Assembly: GCA_023663505.1 (NCBI GenBank)
Contig: JAMPHH010000017.1
Coordinates: 1 to 60,606 of the forward strand
DNA length: 60,606 nt
Direction: 5' to 3'
Source of the DNA: Muribaculum sp.
GTDB lineage: Bacteria; Bacillota; Clostridia; Lachnospirales; Lachnospiraceae
In this document: positions 1-7,817 of the stretch, in pieces
How positions within the stretch are numbered: position 1 is the first letter of the stretch
How the letters are laid out: each line of letters starts with the position of its first letter
Position numbers and translations under genes: made by a program
Notes under the pieces: generated by a model
Told to the model about the DNA's origin: nothing
Database searches by the model: none
Seen by the model: the letters and a program-made list of their open reading frames with translations, nothing else

Positions 1-158
1 TAGTGCCTCCGATATATCTAAAAGGCTATTGGAAGAATAAAGACCTCCGATGAAGTAAGTGAATACTGACAAACAAAATGCTTAGCTCCAAAAATAACCA
101 TAGTTCAGTCATAGAACCACCTACAAACAATGCATATATGACACATACCGATACAGAG

Positions 159-382
159 GCGGGAGAGGACTGGAAGGAGTTTTGCGGGCTTCGGCGGAGG
201 TTGGAGTGTTTTCTTATAGTGCGTTCACAAAGTAGGGGGAAATGCGCACGGATGCGCATTTCAGGCTCTAGGTGCATGGATGCACCTTAGAGCCGACCCG
301 TAAATTGCAATACCCTCCCCCGCACTATTAGAAAACACCCAACCGCAGCCCGTCCGCAAAACTCCTCCCAGTCCTCTCCCGC
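159..382 (+). repeat. Structured palindromic element, copy 1 of 3
   Basis: Two imperfect complementary arms (159-223 and 321-382) enclose two perfect hairpins. Hairpin A (239-262) has a 10-bp stem with a CGGA loop. Hairpin B (264-294) has 7-bp and 6-bp stems with a TGGA loop and one bulged T. Copies at 15906-16130 and 39284-39508 share the architecture and orientation. The arms begin GCGGGAGAGGACTGG and end with its complement. No open frame is conserved between copies, so this is either a structured RNA or a non-autonomous DNA element. It lies about 310 bp upstream of recA. Confidence 0.85.
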
Positions 383-616
383 CGACCTTCGGAACCAGTC
401 AAATCAAGCAAATCAAGCCATAAAATTTGTGCTTGCAAAACTCGAAGAAGTATGATATTGTTAATCTAGATGTTGGCATATCTTTATTATCTTGGTTTCT
501 CGCCGAAAGACACCAAATGAATCATATTATTCAAATAAAAATTGGGAGGGATGCTTTTGAGGGATTTTTAATGGACTTTAATTGTGCTATTATTTTCTAA
601 AAGTAGTAAAAAACAG
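383..616. other. Intergenic stretch, nothing recognised
   Basis: AT-rich sequence between the structured element and the recA promoter. I see no plausible gene with a ribosome binding site and no strong hairpin here. Confidence 0.5.
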
Positions 617-645
617 TTGACAAAATCGAACAAATGTTTTATTAT
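617..645 (+). promoter_or_regulatory. recA promoter
   Basis: TTGACA (617-622), 17-nt spacer, TATTAT (640-645). The spacer contains the first LexA-like box, so LexA binding would block RNA polymerase directly. Confidence 0.8.
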
Positions 646-670
646 TATGAAAAGATAAGAACATTTGTTC
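628..670 (+). promoter_or_regulatory. Two LexA (SOS) boxes
   Basis: GAACATTTGTTC at 659-670 is a perfect palindrome of the Gram-positive LexA type (GAAC-N4-GTTC). GAACAAATGTTT at 628-639 is a one-mismatch version lying between the -35 and -10. They are 31 nt apart, about three helical turns, which would allow two LexA dimers to bind on the same face. Confidence 0.75.
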
Positions 671-691
671 CTTGAGAAAAGGAGATCAGAT

Positions 692-1834
692 ATGGAAAAA
701 GAAGAAAAGCTTAAAGCGTTAGAGGCGGCGATCAGCCAGTTGGAGAAGCAGTACGGCAAGGGGACAGTGATGAAGCTTGGCGATCCCTCCGCTCAAATGA
801 ATGTGGAGACGATACCGACAGGGTCACTCAGCTTGGATATTGCACTGGGACTGGGCGGTATCCCTAAGGGGAGAATCGTGGAGATCTACGGACCGGAGTC
901 CAGTGGTAAGACCACGGTGACGCTGCACATGATTGCCGAGGTGCAGAAAAGAGGCGGGATCGCGGGCTTCATAGACGCCGAGCACGCGCTTGACCCTGTA
1001 TATGCCAAGAATATCGGTGTGGATATCGACAATCTCTATATCTCTCAGCCGGATAACGGTGAACAGGCTATGGAGATTGCGGAGACCATGGTGCGCTCAG
1101 GGGCGATTGATATCGTGGTGGTTGACTCGGTGGCGGCATTGGTGCCCAAGGCGGAGATCGACGGTGATATGGGGGACAGCCATGTGGGGCTGCAGGCGCG
1201 GTTGATGTCCCAAGCGCTGCGCAAGCTGACGGCTATCATCAGCAAGTCCAATTGTACGGTGGTGTTTATTAATCAGCTGCGTGAGAAGATCGGCGTGATG
1301 TTCGGTAATCCCGAGACTACAACCGGAGGGCGGGCGTTGAAGTTCTATTCCTCCGTGCGTTTAGATGTGCGCCGCATTGAATCCTTGAAGCAGGGCGGTG
1401 AGGTCATCGGCAACCGCACCCGTGTGAAGGTGGTCAAGAATAAGATTGCGCCGCCTTTTAAGGAAGCGGAGTTTGATATTATGTTTGGAGAGGGAATCTC
1501 CATGGTGGGAGATATTCTGGATTTGGCGGCTTCCATTGACGTGGTTGTGAAGTCAGGCGCATGGTATGCCTATGAGGGCAATAAAATCGGTCAGGGACGC
1601 GAGAATGCCAAGCAGTATTTGAAGGACAATCCGGCTGTCTGCGAGGAGGTCACTGCTAAGGTGAGGGCACATTTCGGACTGGACGGCAAGAGAGAAGACG
1701 CTGTGTCAGAAGCGGAGAATTCCGGTACAGGGAGGGCGAAGGAGAAGGCTGACAGTGAGAAGGCGGATAAAGAGAAGTCCGATGCCGTGAAGACGGAGAC
1801 TCGCGGAACGAAAAAGGGTCAGGACGAAGCGTAA
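692..1834 (+). CDS. recA: RecA recombinase
   Basis: RecA forms filaments on single-stranded DNA, drives strand exchange and stimulates LexA self-cleavage. The 380-residue product has the Walker A motif GPESSGKT, the VVDSVAALVPKAEIDGDMGD region and the FINQLREKIGVMFG loop. The C-terminus is a long charged Lys/Glu/Asp tail, normal for the family. I chose ATG 692 because GGAG lies just upstream; an in-frame start at 665 would lie inside the LexA box and lacks a ribosome binding site. The stop overlaps the recX start (TAATG), so the two are co-translated. Regulation is by LexA through the two boxes upstream. Confidence 0.98.
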   Translation: MEKEEKLKALEAAISQLEKQYGKGTVMKLGDPSAQMNVETIPTGSLSLDIALGLGGIPKGRIVEIYGPESSGKTTVTLHMIAEVQKRGGIAGFIDAEHALDPVYAKNIGVDIDNLYISQPDNGEQAMEIAETMVRSGAIDIVVVDSVAALVPKAEIDGDMGDSHVGLQARLMSQALRKLTAIISKSNCTVVFINQLREKIGVMFGNPETTTGGRALKFYSSVRLDVRRIESLKQGGEVIGNRTRVKVVKNKIAPPFKEAEFDIMFGEGISMVGDILDLAASIDVVVKSGAWYAYEGNKIGQGRENAKQYLKDNPAVCEEVTAKVRAHFGLDGKREDAVSEAENSGTGRAKEKADSEKADKEKSDAVKTETRGTKKGQDEA

Positions 1835-2490
1835 TGCAGATCACACAGATTGAAGAACTGACAAAATCGCGAAGCAGGGTTTATATTGACAGGGAGTTTG
1901 CCTTTGTCTTGTATAAGGGGGAGCTTCGACGCTATCAAATACGGGAGGGAGAGGCGCTCTCAGAGGAGACATATCATTTGATCATGTCGGAGATCCTGCC
2001 AAAGCGTGCCAAGCTGAGGGCGATGAATCTCCTAAAGGGCAGAGAGTACACCACTGCCCAGCTTAGAGCCAAACTGGAACAGGGGCATTATCCCGAGCCT
2101 GTTATAGAGGACGCATTGGCGTATGTGGCTTCCTTTCACTACACGGACGACCTGCGTTATGCAGAAGAATATATTCGCTGTCACGAGCAGAGCCGCAGCC
2201 ATAGGAGAATCGAGCAGGATTTGCAGAGAAAGGGCATTTCCCCTGAAACGATTCGGGCTGCATGGGAGGCGTGGGAGGAGCAGGGCGGCGTGCAGGACGA
2301 GGAGGAAATGATAAGGAAACTCCTTGAGAAACGTGGCTATGTTCCGGAAGCCGCAGATTACGCACAGACACAGAAGCAGGCGGCATTTCTGGCGCGCAAG
2401 GGGTTCTCAGGCGACTGTATTCGCCGTGTTTTGCGGGAATATACAGAGAATGCGGGTTACTATTCACGGTGCAACCGCGAGAGATTTTGA
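1834..2490 (+). CDS. recX: Regulatory protein RecX
   Basis: RecX binds RecA filaments and limits their growth. The 218-residue product is mostly helical, with the tandem three-helix repeats of RecX visible as LKGREYTTAQLRAKLEQ followed by VIEDALAYVASFHYTDDLRYAEEY. It starts at the ATG that overlaps the recA stop, so it belongs to the same SOS-controlled transcript. The length is normal for Firmicute RecX. A hairpin overlaps the stop codon. Confidence 0.92.
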   Translation: MQITQIEELTKSRSRVYIDREFAFVLYKGELRRYQIREGEALSEETYHLIMSEILPKRAKLRAMNLLKGREYTTAQLRAKLEQGHYPEPVIEDALAYVASFHYTDDLRYAEEYIRCHEQSRSHRRIEQDLQRKGISPETIRAAWEAWEEQGGVQDEEEMIRKLLEKRGYVPEAADYAQTQKQAAFLARKGFSGDCIRRVLREYTENAGYYSRCNRERF

Positions 2491-2627
2491 TGCGTATTCT
2501 GCATCAAAATCCGAGACAGAAGGCACCAAAACGGGGTGTACTTTCCACGTTTTGTGTGCATCTTCGTTGCAATTCACGCACATCAAACAGGAGATTGCTG
2601 AATCGGTTAGGGCGTGAATTGTAACGA
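2483..2627 (+). other. Hairpins after recX
   Basis: An 11-bp perfect hairpin with a 7-nt loop (2483-2511) covers the recX stop. A second inverted repeat pairs TTCGTTGCAATTCACGC (2563-2579) with 2612-2628, with one mismatch. Neither is followed by a clear T-run, so they are not classic terminators. The rest of the 2491-2663 gap shows nothing coding. Confidence 0.5.
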
Positions 2628-2663
2628 ATGCTAGTTTTGACGAGGATTTTTTTGAAGATTGTC

Positions 2664-2692
2664 CTGACAAATTCGTTTGATTGTGGTATACT
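2664..2692 (+). promoter_or_regulatory. Promoter of the SDR gene
   Basis: CTGACA (2664-2669), 17-nt spacer, TATACT (2687-2692), about 95 bp before the start codon. Confidence 0.65.
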
Positions 2693-2787
2693 AAATGATG
2701 TGTAGCTGTTCAGGGATAAACTCGCAGTGTTTGTGAGTCCGGTTCTGAATAGTTACAATAATATAAATTGTTTGGAGGAGGTACATC

Positions 2788-3588
2788 ATGGGATTTTTAA
2801 CAGGTAAGACAGCTATTATTACCGGTGCGGGCAAGGCGACACTCAGCAATGGGAAATGTGGTTCTATCGGCTATGGTATCGCTACTGCATATGCAAAGGA
2901 AGGTGCAAATCTGGTGATCACCGGACGTAATGTACAGAAGCTGGAGGATGCGAAGGAGGAGCTTGAGAAGCTGTATGGAATCAAGGTTCTGACGGTGCAG
3001 GCAGATGTGAATGCGGGTGCGGACAATGAGTCCGTGGTGCAGAATGTGATCAAACAGGCGGTAGATACCTTTGGAGATATCCATGTGTTGATCAACAATG
3101 CACAGGCGTCTGCTTCCGGTGTTACCTTGGAGGATCACACGACAGAGCAGTTTGATCTGGCGATTTATTCCGGTTTATACGCGACCTTCTATTACATGAA
3201 GGCATGCTATCCTTATTTGGCTAAGACGAAGGGGTCTGTGATCAATTTTGCGTCAGGGGCAGGTCTCTTTGGCAACTTTGGACAGTGCGCATACGCGGCG
3301 GCTAAGGAGGGAATCCGTGGCCTGACGCGTGTGGCTGCCACGGAGTGGGGCAAGGACGGAATCAATGTAAATATTGTATGTCCTTTGGCTTGGACAGCCC
3401 AGCTTGAGAAATTCGAGCAGTCTTATCCCGATGCGTTTAAGGCAAATGTAAAGATGCCGCCTATGGGACATTATGGTGATGTTGAGGAGGAGATTGGACG
3501 TGCTTGTGTTCAATTGGCTTCACCTGACTTTAAGTTCATGAGCGGCGAGACTATCACGTTGGAGGGCGGCATGGGACTCAGACCGTAA
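2788..3588 (+). CDS. SDR oxidoreductase, probable NADP-dependent 12alpha-hydroxysteroid dehydrogenase
   Basis: A 266-residue classical short-chain dehydrogenase. Visible features are a Rossmann glycine motif TGAGKA with an insert before GSIGYGIA, the NNAQ motif (103-106), and catalytic Ser156, Tyr169 and Lys173 (YAAAK). The stretches SVINFASGAGLFGN, EGIRGLTRVAATEWGKD and the C-terminal MSGETITLEGGMG agree with what I remember of clostridial 12alpha-hydroxysteroid dehydrogenases, which oxidise the 12-OH of cholate-type bile acids. The substrate assignment is by family resemblance only. The gene stands alone between its own promoter and terminator; no bai-type genes are nearby. A strong GGAGGAGG precedes the ATG. 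Confidence 0.7.
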   Translation: MGFLTGKTAIITGAGKATLSNGKCGSIGYGIATAYAKEGANLVITGRNVQKLEDAKEELEKLYGIKVLTVQADVNAGADNESVVQNVIKQAVDTFGDIHVLINNAQASASGVTLEDHTTEQFDLAIYSGLYATFYYMKACYPYLAKTKGSVINFASGAGLFGNFGQCAYAAAKEGIRGLTRVAATEWGKDGINVNIVCPLAWTAQLEKFEQSYPDAFKANVKMPPMGHYGDVEEEIGRACVQLASPDFKFMSGETITLEGGMGLRP

Positions 3589-3649
3589 CGGCGAGACTCA
3601 TATTCTGCGCAAAATTTAACAAAAAATTCAACAAACAACAAAGCATATG

Positions 3650-3706
3650 ACAGGGCTAAATTCAGAGGTTACGTGAAAGCGTTCTCGGGATTAGCCCTGT
3701 TTTTTG
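3650..3706 (+). terminator. Terminator of the SDR gene
   Basis: ACAGGGCTAA pairs with TTAGCCCTGT across a 32-nt apical region and is followed by TTTTTT. Confidence 0.75.
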
Positions 3707-3738
3707 AGATTTTCTTTAGAATTTATTCTGCCAGTATG

Positions 3739-3829
3739 TTCCTGTAAGCAATTCCAGAGTCCCGTTTCAAAGCTCCGTTCCAGAGTCCTATTTCTGAGTC
3801 GTGTTCTTGAGCCCTGTTCCAGAGTCCCG
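3739..3829 (+). repeat. 13-nt tandem repeat array, left part
   Basis: Seven consecutive 13-nt units close to TTCCAGAGTCCCG, starting at 3739, 3752, 3765, 3778, 3791, 3804 and 3817. Units diverge at several positions but the period is exact. The same unit resumes at 6663-6720, on the other side of the relaxase/ABC-F segment. No spacers separate the units, so this is not a CRISPR. Confidence 0.8.
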
Positions 3830-4261
3830 TTCCGAATCTATCGGTCGGATAATTTTATCGTTCATGCTTTCCCTGCTCTGTCGGCTGTAATGGAATGATA
3901 CGTCATAGGTGGTGTCTGCTTTCTTCATTCTCTGCTCCTTTACATACAAAAAGGACACATAGCGTTTTCATTTTCTATGTGTCCTAACACTGTTATTTTG
4001 AATTATACAATCAAACATTAGTAGTTTGATTGTCAAGAATTGTTGGTTACACTAACTGCATGACCTCGGTTTCCTAAAATCTGTGACAGAAGATAGTATA
4101 GATTGCTCCCTGTCACACCCTAATTATACAGAAAAATGTTCGTGTTTACAATAAAATTCGCATTAAATTTCTTCCTCCCTCCGCTTAGTCCTTTAACATT
4201 CAATCCAACCGTTCTTTGGTTGGATTTGCAAGCATGTGAGTTCTGCCCTTTCTCGGACAGT
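3830..4261. other. Non-coding remnant sequence
   Basis: No convincing gene. The stretch contains a minus-strand terminator (3945-3985) and a 10-bp hairpin at 4007-4033 (ACAATCAAAC pairs with GTTTGATTGT). It looks like the decayed distal part of the mobile segment that follows. Confidence 0.4.
3945..3985 (-). terminator. Minus-strand terminator
   Basis: An 11-bp perfect stem (AGGACACATAG, 3952-3962, with 3975-3985) is followed on the minus strand by a T-run. It would end transcription of the minus-strand relaxase remnant. Confidence 0.65.
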
Positions 4262-4483
4262 TCAATGGCGGGCTCGGTCTGCATATTCTTTGGGTGAATT
4301 TGGTGGGAGAGAGATTTCGCTGTGGACTAAATCCTCATGGTACTTTGGTCGGTAGGTCTGACCGTCATATTCGCTGACAAGGACACTCCTGCTGATGTAT
4401 GATGCCTTTTCGACTGCCGACTGCCCTTTGCTCCGCTTGACTATGGAAAATCGTGTGCTTGCCTGTTTCGTCATATTAGCCAT
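4262..4483 (-). pseudogene. MobA/MobL relaxase, N-terminal fragment
   Basis: The 73 residues starting MANMTKQASTRFS and containing SAVEKASYISRS match the start of MobA/MobL-type relaxases of Gram-positive mobilizable elements. These nick the transfer origin and lead DNA during conjugal mobilization. The frame ends right after EYADRAR, where full-length relaxases continue for several hundred residues, so a frameshift or deletion has destroyed the gene. No continuation is visible in the 400 bp downstream. ATG 4483 follows a weak GCAGGTG site. Confidence 0.75.
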
Positions 4484-4504
4484 ACGCAACACCTGCTTTC
4501 TGCC

Positions 4505-4545
4505 GATAGGGTAGCAAGCTCCGCTTGCGAAGGGGAATTGTGTAG
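4505..4545. other. Possible oriT remnant
   Basis: A 6-bp hairpin GCAAGC-TCC-GCTTGC (4514-4528) followed by GAAGGGGAATT lies just upstream of the relaxase fragment, the usual place for the transfer origin in small mobilizable elements. The assignment rests on position and hairpin only. Confidence 0.3.
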
Positions 4546-4691
4546 GGCAGTTTGCTGACCTTTTCCCCTTTTGCCTGTCGCAAGACAGCCAACGCCCTCC
4601 GCATATGCCAACTTGTTAGCATTGTCCATTGCAAGTGAAACTCGCTCCCCGAAGGGCGCACATACTGTGATGCGTTGATAGTTGCTGAAAA

Positions 4692-4732
4692 TAAAAAAGG
4701 TAGCTGATTATCTGTTAAGATAAACCGCTACC
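4692..4732 (-). terminator. Terminator of the ABC-F gene
   Basis: On the minus strand GGTAGC...GCTACC forms a stem with an inner TTTATC/GATAA-type helix and is followed by CTTTTTT. It is placed about 60 bp after the ABC-F stop. Confidence 0.75.
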
Positions 4733-4794
4733 GTAGGTAGACAATATTTAGTTTTTAATGTGTCCTCCCGACAAACTGAAATTTCCCATTTCCC

Positions 4795-6273
4795 CTATAA
4801 ATAAATCTCTGATGTTGCAATATTGTGTTGAAACGCAATATCATGTTCTACAAAAATCATAGTTGGCTGATATTCAAGTAATAATTCTTCAATTTGTATT
4901 CTTGAAATTACATCTATAAAATTCAGAGGTTCGTCCCACACAAATAAATGTGCTTGTTCACAAAGACTGCGGGCAATCAAAACTTTTTTCTTTTGCCCGC
5001 CGCTGAAATCTTCCATAACCTTTTCAAATTGATTTCTCTCAAATCCCAGCTTTCTAAGGACAGTCTTGAACAAACTTTCATCTATGCCGCTTTTTTCTGC
5101 ATAAGCACTGAGAGAACCTCTTAAAAATGAAGTGTCCTGCGGTACATAAGATATTTTGAGATTACTTCCAATTTCCAATGCGCCGGAATATTTTATATCT
5201 TCTCCGCATAGGAGTTTCAACAATGTAGATTTGCCACTTCCATTTTTACCTTTTACTAAAATTCTGTCACCCTGCCTAATCTGAAAAGTTATATCAGAGC
5301 AGACAGGAGTATCACCATAGAACAGCGAAATTTGGGCTGCATTTGCTAAAATGTCCTTTTGATAAGGAATCATAGTTATTTTTAAAGTATCTGACTGTTC
5401 TAAGTTTTGCAATAATTTTGATTTGTCACTGACAGCGGTAAGCATTCTGCTTTCCTGACTTTTTGCACGTTTCATCATTTTTGCAGATTTGTGTCCGACA
5501 TAACCTCTGTCAATCTTTGAACCGGAATTCGTTTTTCCTTTCTTGCTTTTTTCTACTTTATCAGACCATTCAGCCGTTTGTTTCGCCGCCTGTGCAAGTC
5601 TTCCGATTTCTTTTTTCAGTTTCTTATTTTGATCTAATTCAAACTCATCTTGAAGCTGTTTGTTTTTCCACCATGAAGAAAAATTTCCCTGCTGAATTTC
5701 AATGTTGGTACGGTTTATGGATAGAATATGGTCTACACAAGCGTCCAGTAATTCCCTGTCATGGGATACAAGAATAAACCCTTTCTTGTGTTGTAAATAT
5801 TCGCCTACTTTTCTTCGGGATTCAGCGTCCAGATGATTTGTTGGTTCATCTATCAGAAGAAAATGATTCGGCGCAAGAAATAAAGCCACTAACAGTACCT
5901 TAGTCCTCTCTCCGTTGGAAAGTGTTTCAAAAGGTCTGTAAAGTGCCTCTGAATCAACATCAAGCAAAGAGGTTTCTTTCAAAAATTCCCAATCTTCTGC
6001 AAAAGGACAGATACTTTGCATGATCTCGATTGCATACTGTGACATATCATTTACAGGATATGGGAAGTACTCCGTCTTAACATTTTTGCTGATTGTTCCG
6101 CTATAAGGATATTTCCCCATCAAAAGATTGAGAAAGGTAGTTTTTCCCCTTCCGTTTCTTCCTGTAAATCCCAATTTCCAATCTGTATCAATTTGAAAGC
6201 TTACATCTTCAAACACATTGTCGTAACTGCCTTCGTATGCAAAAGTTAATTTTGATATATTTATCATCGACAT
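4795..6273 (-). CDS. Lsa-family ABC-F ribosomal protection protein
   Basis: A 492-residue soluble protein with two ATP-binding cassettes and no membrane segments, as in ABC-F proteins that enter the ribosomal E site and displace lincosamides, pleuromutilins and streptogramin A. First cassette: Walker A GRNGRGKT, signature LSNGERTKV, Walker B LLIDEPTNHLD. A basic linker rich in Lys follows. Second cassette: GKNGSGKS, FSGGQKKKV, VWDEPLNFID. The length and the opening MSMINISKLTFAYEGSYDN fit the Lsa/CplR branch. I chose ATG 6273; a start at 6294 would translate the ribosome binding site AAGGAGG itself. The gene sits in a decayed mobile segment beside a broken relaxase, suggesting acquisition by transfer. 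Expression is probably controlled by the leader peptide upstream. Confidence 0.88.
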   Translation of the reverse strand: MSMINISKLTFAYEGSYDNVFEDVSFQIDTDWKLGFTGRNGRGKTTFLNLLMGKYPYSGTISKNVKTEYFPYPVNDMSQYAIEIMQSICPFAEDWEFLKETSLLDVDSEALYRPFETLSNGERTKVLLVALFLAPNHFLLIDEPTNHLDAESRRKVGEYLQHKKGFILVSHDRELLDACVDHILSINRTNIEIQQGNFSSWWKNKQLQDEFELDQNKKLKKEIGRLAQAAKQTAEWSDKVEKSKKGKTNSGSKIDRGYVGHKSAKMMKRAKSQESRMLTAVSDKSKLLQNLEQSDTLKITMIPYQKDILANAAQISLFYGDTPVCSDITFQIRQGDRILVKGKNGSGKSTLLKLLCGEDIKYSGALEIGSNLKISYVPQDTSFLRGSLSAYAEKSGIDESLFKTVLRKLGFERNQFEKVMEDFSGGQKKKVLIARSLCEQAHLFVWDEPLNFIDVISRIQIEELLLEYQPTMIFVEHDIAFQHNIATSEIYL

Positions 6274-6376
6274 ATATAAATTCCTCCTTGTCATCTCACA
6301 TCTTTATTGGCAAAGCAGGAATTACTGATGGTCTTTATTACTTTATGCAATCAACCATCATTTCCGGCTTTGCATA
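6274..6376 (-). promoter_or_regulatory. Attenuator of the ABC-F gene
   Basis: Three mRNA segments can pair in two exclusive ways. Segment 1, inside the leader peptide (GCAAAGCCGGAAATGATGGT), pairs with segment 2 just after it (ACCATCAGTAATTCCTGC and on to TTTGC) in about 18 bp. Segment 2 can instead pair with the ABC-F ribosome binding site (CAAGGAGGAATT) in about 12 bp with one bulge. A ribosome stalled early in the leader would leave 1:2 intact and expose the binding site. No T-run follows, so translational rather than transcriptional control is favoured. Confidence 0.5.
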
Positions 6377-6412
6377 GAGCCAATCATGTACAATCTCTGT
6401 TTCCCTATTCAT
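6338..6412 (-). CDS. 24-codon leader peptide of the ABC-F gene
   Basis: A short frame MNRETEIVHDWLYAKPEMM continuing VDCIK and ending in two stops (TAA TAA), preceded by GGAGTGATAT. It lies 64 nt upstream of the ABC-F start. Leader peptides of this kind sense ribosome-targeting antibiotics for erm, msr, vmlR and related genes. That role here is inferred from position and RNA pairing. Confidence 0.6.
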   Translation of the reverse strand: MNRETEIVHDWLYAKPEMMVDCIK

Positions 6413-6662
6413 TTTTATATCACTCCTAAAAAATAGACATAATGAGCAAAACGATTTATTGAATTATTCAACACTGTTATCTTATCACAAACGCACGCAC
6501 AATTCCATTAAATTTTGCTTAATCTTCCTTATCTCCTGTTCCGTTCAATCATCATCTGCCGAAGCGATGTAACATCGCTTTGCCTGTGTCCCTCTGCTCT
6601 GTGCTGACTGCCCTCGGCTTGCGGTAGTTGATGTATGACTTTGGAAAGGAATAGGTCTTAGA
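6413..6662. other. Upstream region of the ABC-F transcript
   Basis: No gene recognised. A small hairpin AAGCGATG-TAA-CATCGCTT lies near 6556. The stretch should hold the minus-strand promoter of the leader/ABC-F transcript, but I could not fix a convincing -35/-10 pair. Confidence 0.3.
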
Positions 6663-6720
6663 TACTTAAGTCCCGTTCCAAAGTCCTGTTACTGGATCCT
6701 ATTCATGAGTTTCATTCTTA
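6663..6720 (+). repeat. 13-nt tandem repeat array, right part
   Basis: Units of the left array resume here in the same orientation: boundaries at 6663, 6676 (TTCCAAAGTCCTG), 6689, 6702 and a partial unit at 6715. The relaxase/ABC-F segment therefore appears to interrupt, or be flanked by, one array. Confidence 0.7.
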
Positions 6721-7001
6721 TGTATTATGATATGTTTCTATATCCCGTCAAGGCTTTGTCAAAATAACCACATTTCTTATAATATTCGCTTTATGTTGAC
6801 TTTTCTTGCTGCAAGCTTCTCTTTTTGGTTACTCGGACTGTCTTAGTGGTCATAAAGACGAATTTATTGCGATGCTGATAAAATTTAACTATATTTTACA
6901 AAAAGAAACATAAACAGCAAAAGCATTAATGCAAAGAGGACAGCGAAGGTAAAGCAGTCGGCTGGCATCGGAATCGAGGCTGACAGCACGGCAGATGTCG
7001 A
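6721..7001. other. Intergenic stretch, nothing recognised
   Basis: AT-rich sequence with no supported gene. A direct repeat GTAGAGGAGATATT follows at 7002-7015 and 7021-7034, the second copy serving as ribosome binding site of the LytTR gene. Confidence 0.4.
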
Positions 7002-7036
7002 GTAGAGGAGATATTGTCAAGTAGAGGAGATATTAA

Positions 7037-7708
7037 ATGCAGCGGGAAAAAATGATTGAATCGGCAAAGAGGGGGATTGAGCTTTATTATCAGCAGGAAA
7101 AGAGATTCTACACGGAGGCTCATTTTGTGTTGGGGAACAATGTGCTCCGCCCGAGTGAGAACGGCAGGGGCGGGAAGCAGAAGTACAAAATCGTGCATAA
7201 TCAGTACAAGGTCGCGCTGCAGTCGGGGCAGTATGTGACGGTGGTGGGAAGCTTTCGACTGTTGACAACCACGGAAGCCGCCCGAGAAAAGGAAAAAATA
7301 TGTGTTGCTTCCGTGATGCTGACCTGCGAGGAGCAGCGGATTAAGGTGGCGCTGCTTCATATCTCGGAGAAGCAGTCGGGGAAGAAATATGAGCTGAGGG
7401 ATACGAGAGAGCATTGCTATTTGGTGGACGAGTTGGATTTGTTTTATCTGGAGGCGGGTCACAATCACACAAAATGGCATTGCCGAAACGGAGTGATTGA
7501 GACGGTCGGCAATTTAAGCCTTTCGGAAAAGTCGCTGTCAGATTCATTTGTCAGGATACATAGGGGATTTATTGTCAATACGGCTCATGTGTATAAGGTT
7601 GCCCGCTGCTATGTGGAGTTGGACAACGGCGAACAGCTTCAGATTCCGGTGAAAAAATATATGGCGATCAAGGAACGCCTGATGAACATGCCAAAGGAAT
7701 TTGATTGA
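7037..7708 (+). CDS. LytTR-domain transcriptional regulator
   Basis: 223 residues. The C-terminal part (about 125-220) is a LytTR DNA-binding domain: LDLFYLEAGHNHTKWHC, then FVRIHRGFIVNTAHV, the most recognisable LytTR block, then LQIPVKKYMAIKERL. The N-terminal 120 residues are not a receiver domain; YYQQEKRFYTEAHFVLG and the alternating strands recall a SnoaL/NTF2-like or PAS-like sensor fold, but this is uncertain. LytTR proteins often control cell-wall lysis, autolysin and bacteriocin genes. It is the first gene of a run that goes on to an amidase, a lectin and a lysozyme, so it is a natural candidate for their regulator. Confidence 0.8.
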   Translation: MQREKMIESAKRGIELYYQQEKRFYTEAHFVLGNNVLRPSENGRGGKQKYKIVHNQYKVALQSGQYVTVVGSFRLLTTTEAAREKEKICVASVMLTCEEQRIKVALLHISEKQSGKKYELRDTREHCYLVDELDLFYLEAGHNHTKWHCRNGVIETVGNLSLSEKSLSDSFVRIHRGFIVNTAHVYKVARCYVELDNGEQLQIPVKKYMAIKERLMNMPKEFD

Positions 7709-7772
7709 TACCGCAGCGCGGTTCAATATAAAAAGTGTGATTATTCAAAAGCAGCCTTGTAAGCATTGTATG

Positions 7773-7799
7773 TTTGTCTGCCTATGAACAGTTACAAAA
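7773..7799 (+). promoter_or_regulatory. Shared 27-bp upstream box, copy 1
   Basis: TTTG-N9-GAACAGTTACAAAA, ending about 18 bp before the amidase start. The same box with matching spacing occurs before the lectin gene (8550-8576). It contains ACAGTTAC, which resembles a LytTR half-site. It is probably a regulator site or common leader feature. Confidence 0.45.
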
Positions 7800-7817
7800 A
7801 GAAAAGGAGGAAGGTAC

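Noticed and set aside
2102..2467. 121-codon minus-strand frame within recX
   Set aside because: Shadow of recX; codon pattern and lack of a start signal argue against it.
3739..3829. CRISPR array
   Set aside because: The 13-nt units are contiguous with no spacers, and there are no cas genes; the same holds for the 14-nt array at 15590-15770.
4476..4661. 61-codon minus-strand frame upstream of the relaxase fragment
   Set aside because: No ribosome site; the region looks like non-coding transfer-origin sequence of a mobile element.
6926..7480. 184-codon minus-strand frame opposite the LytTR gene
   Set aside because: Antisense shadow; the plus strand has a clear LytTR domain and ribosome site.
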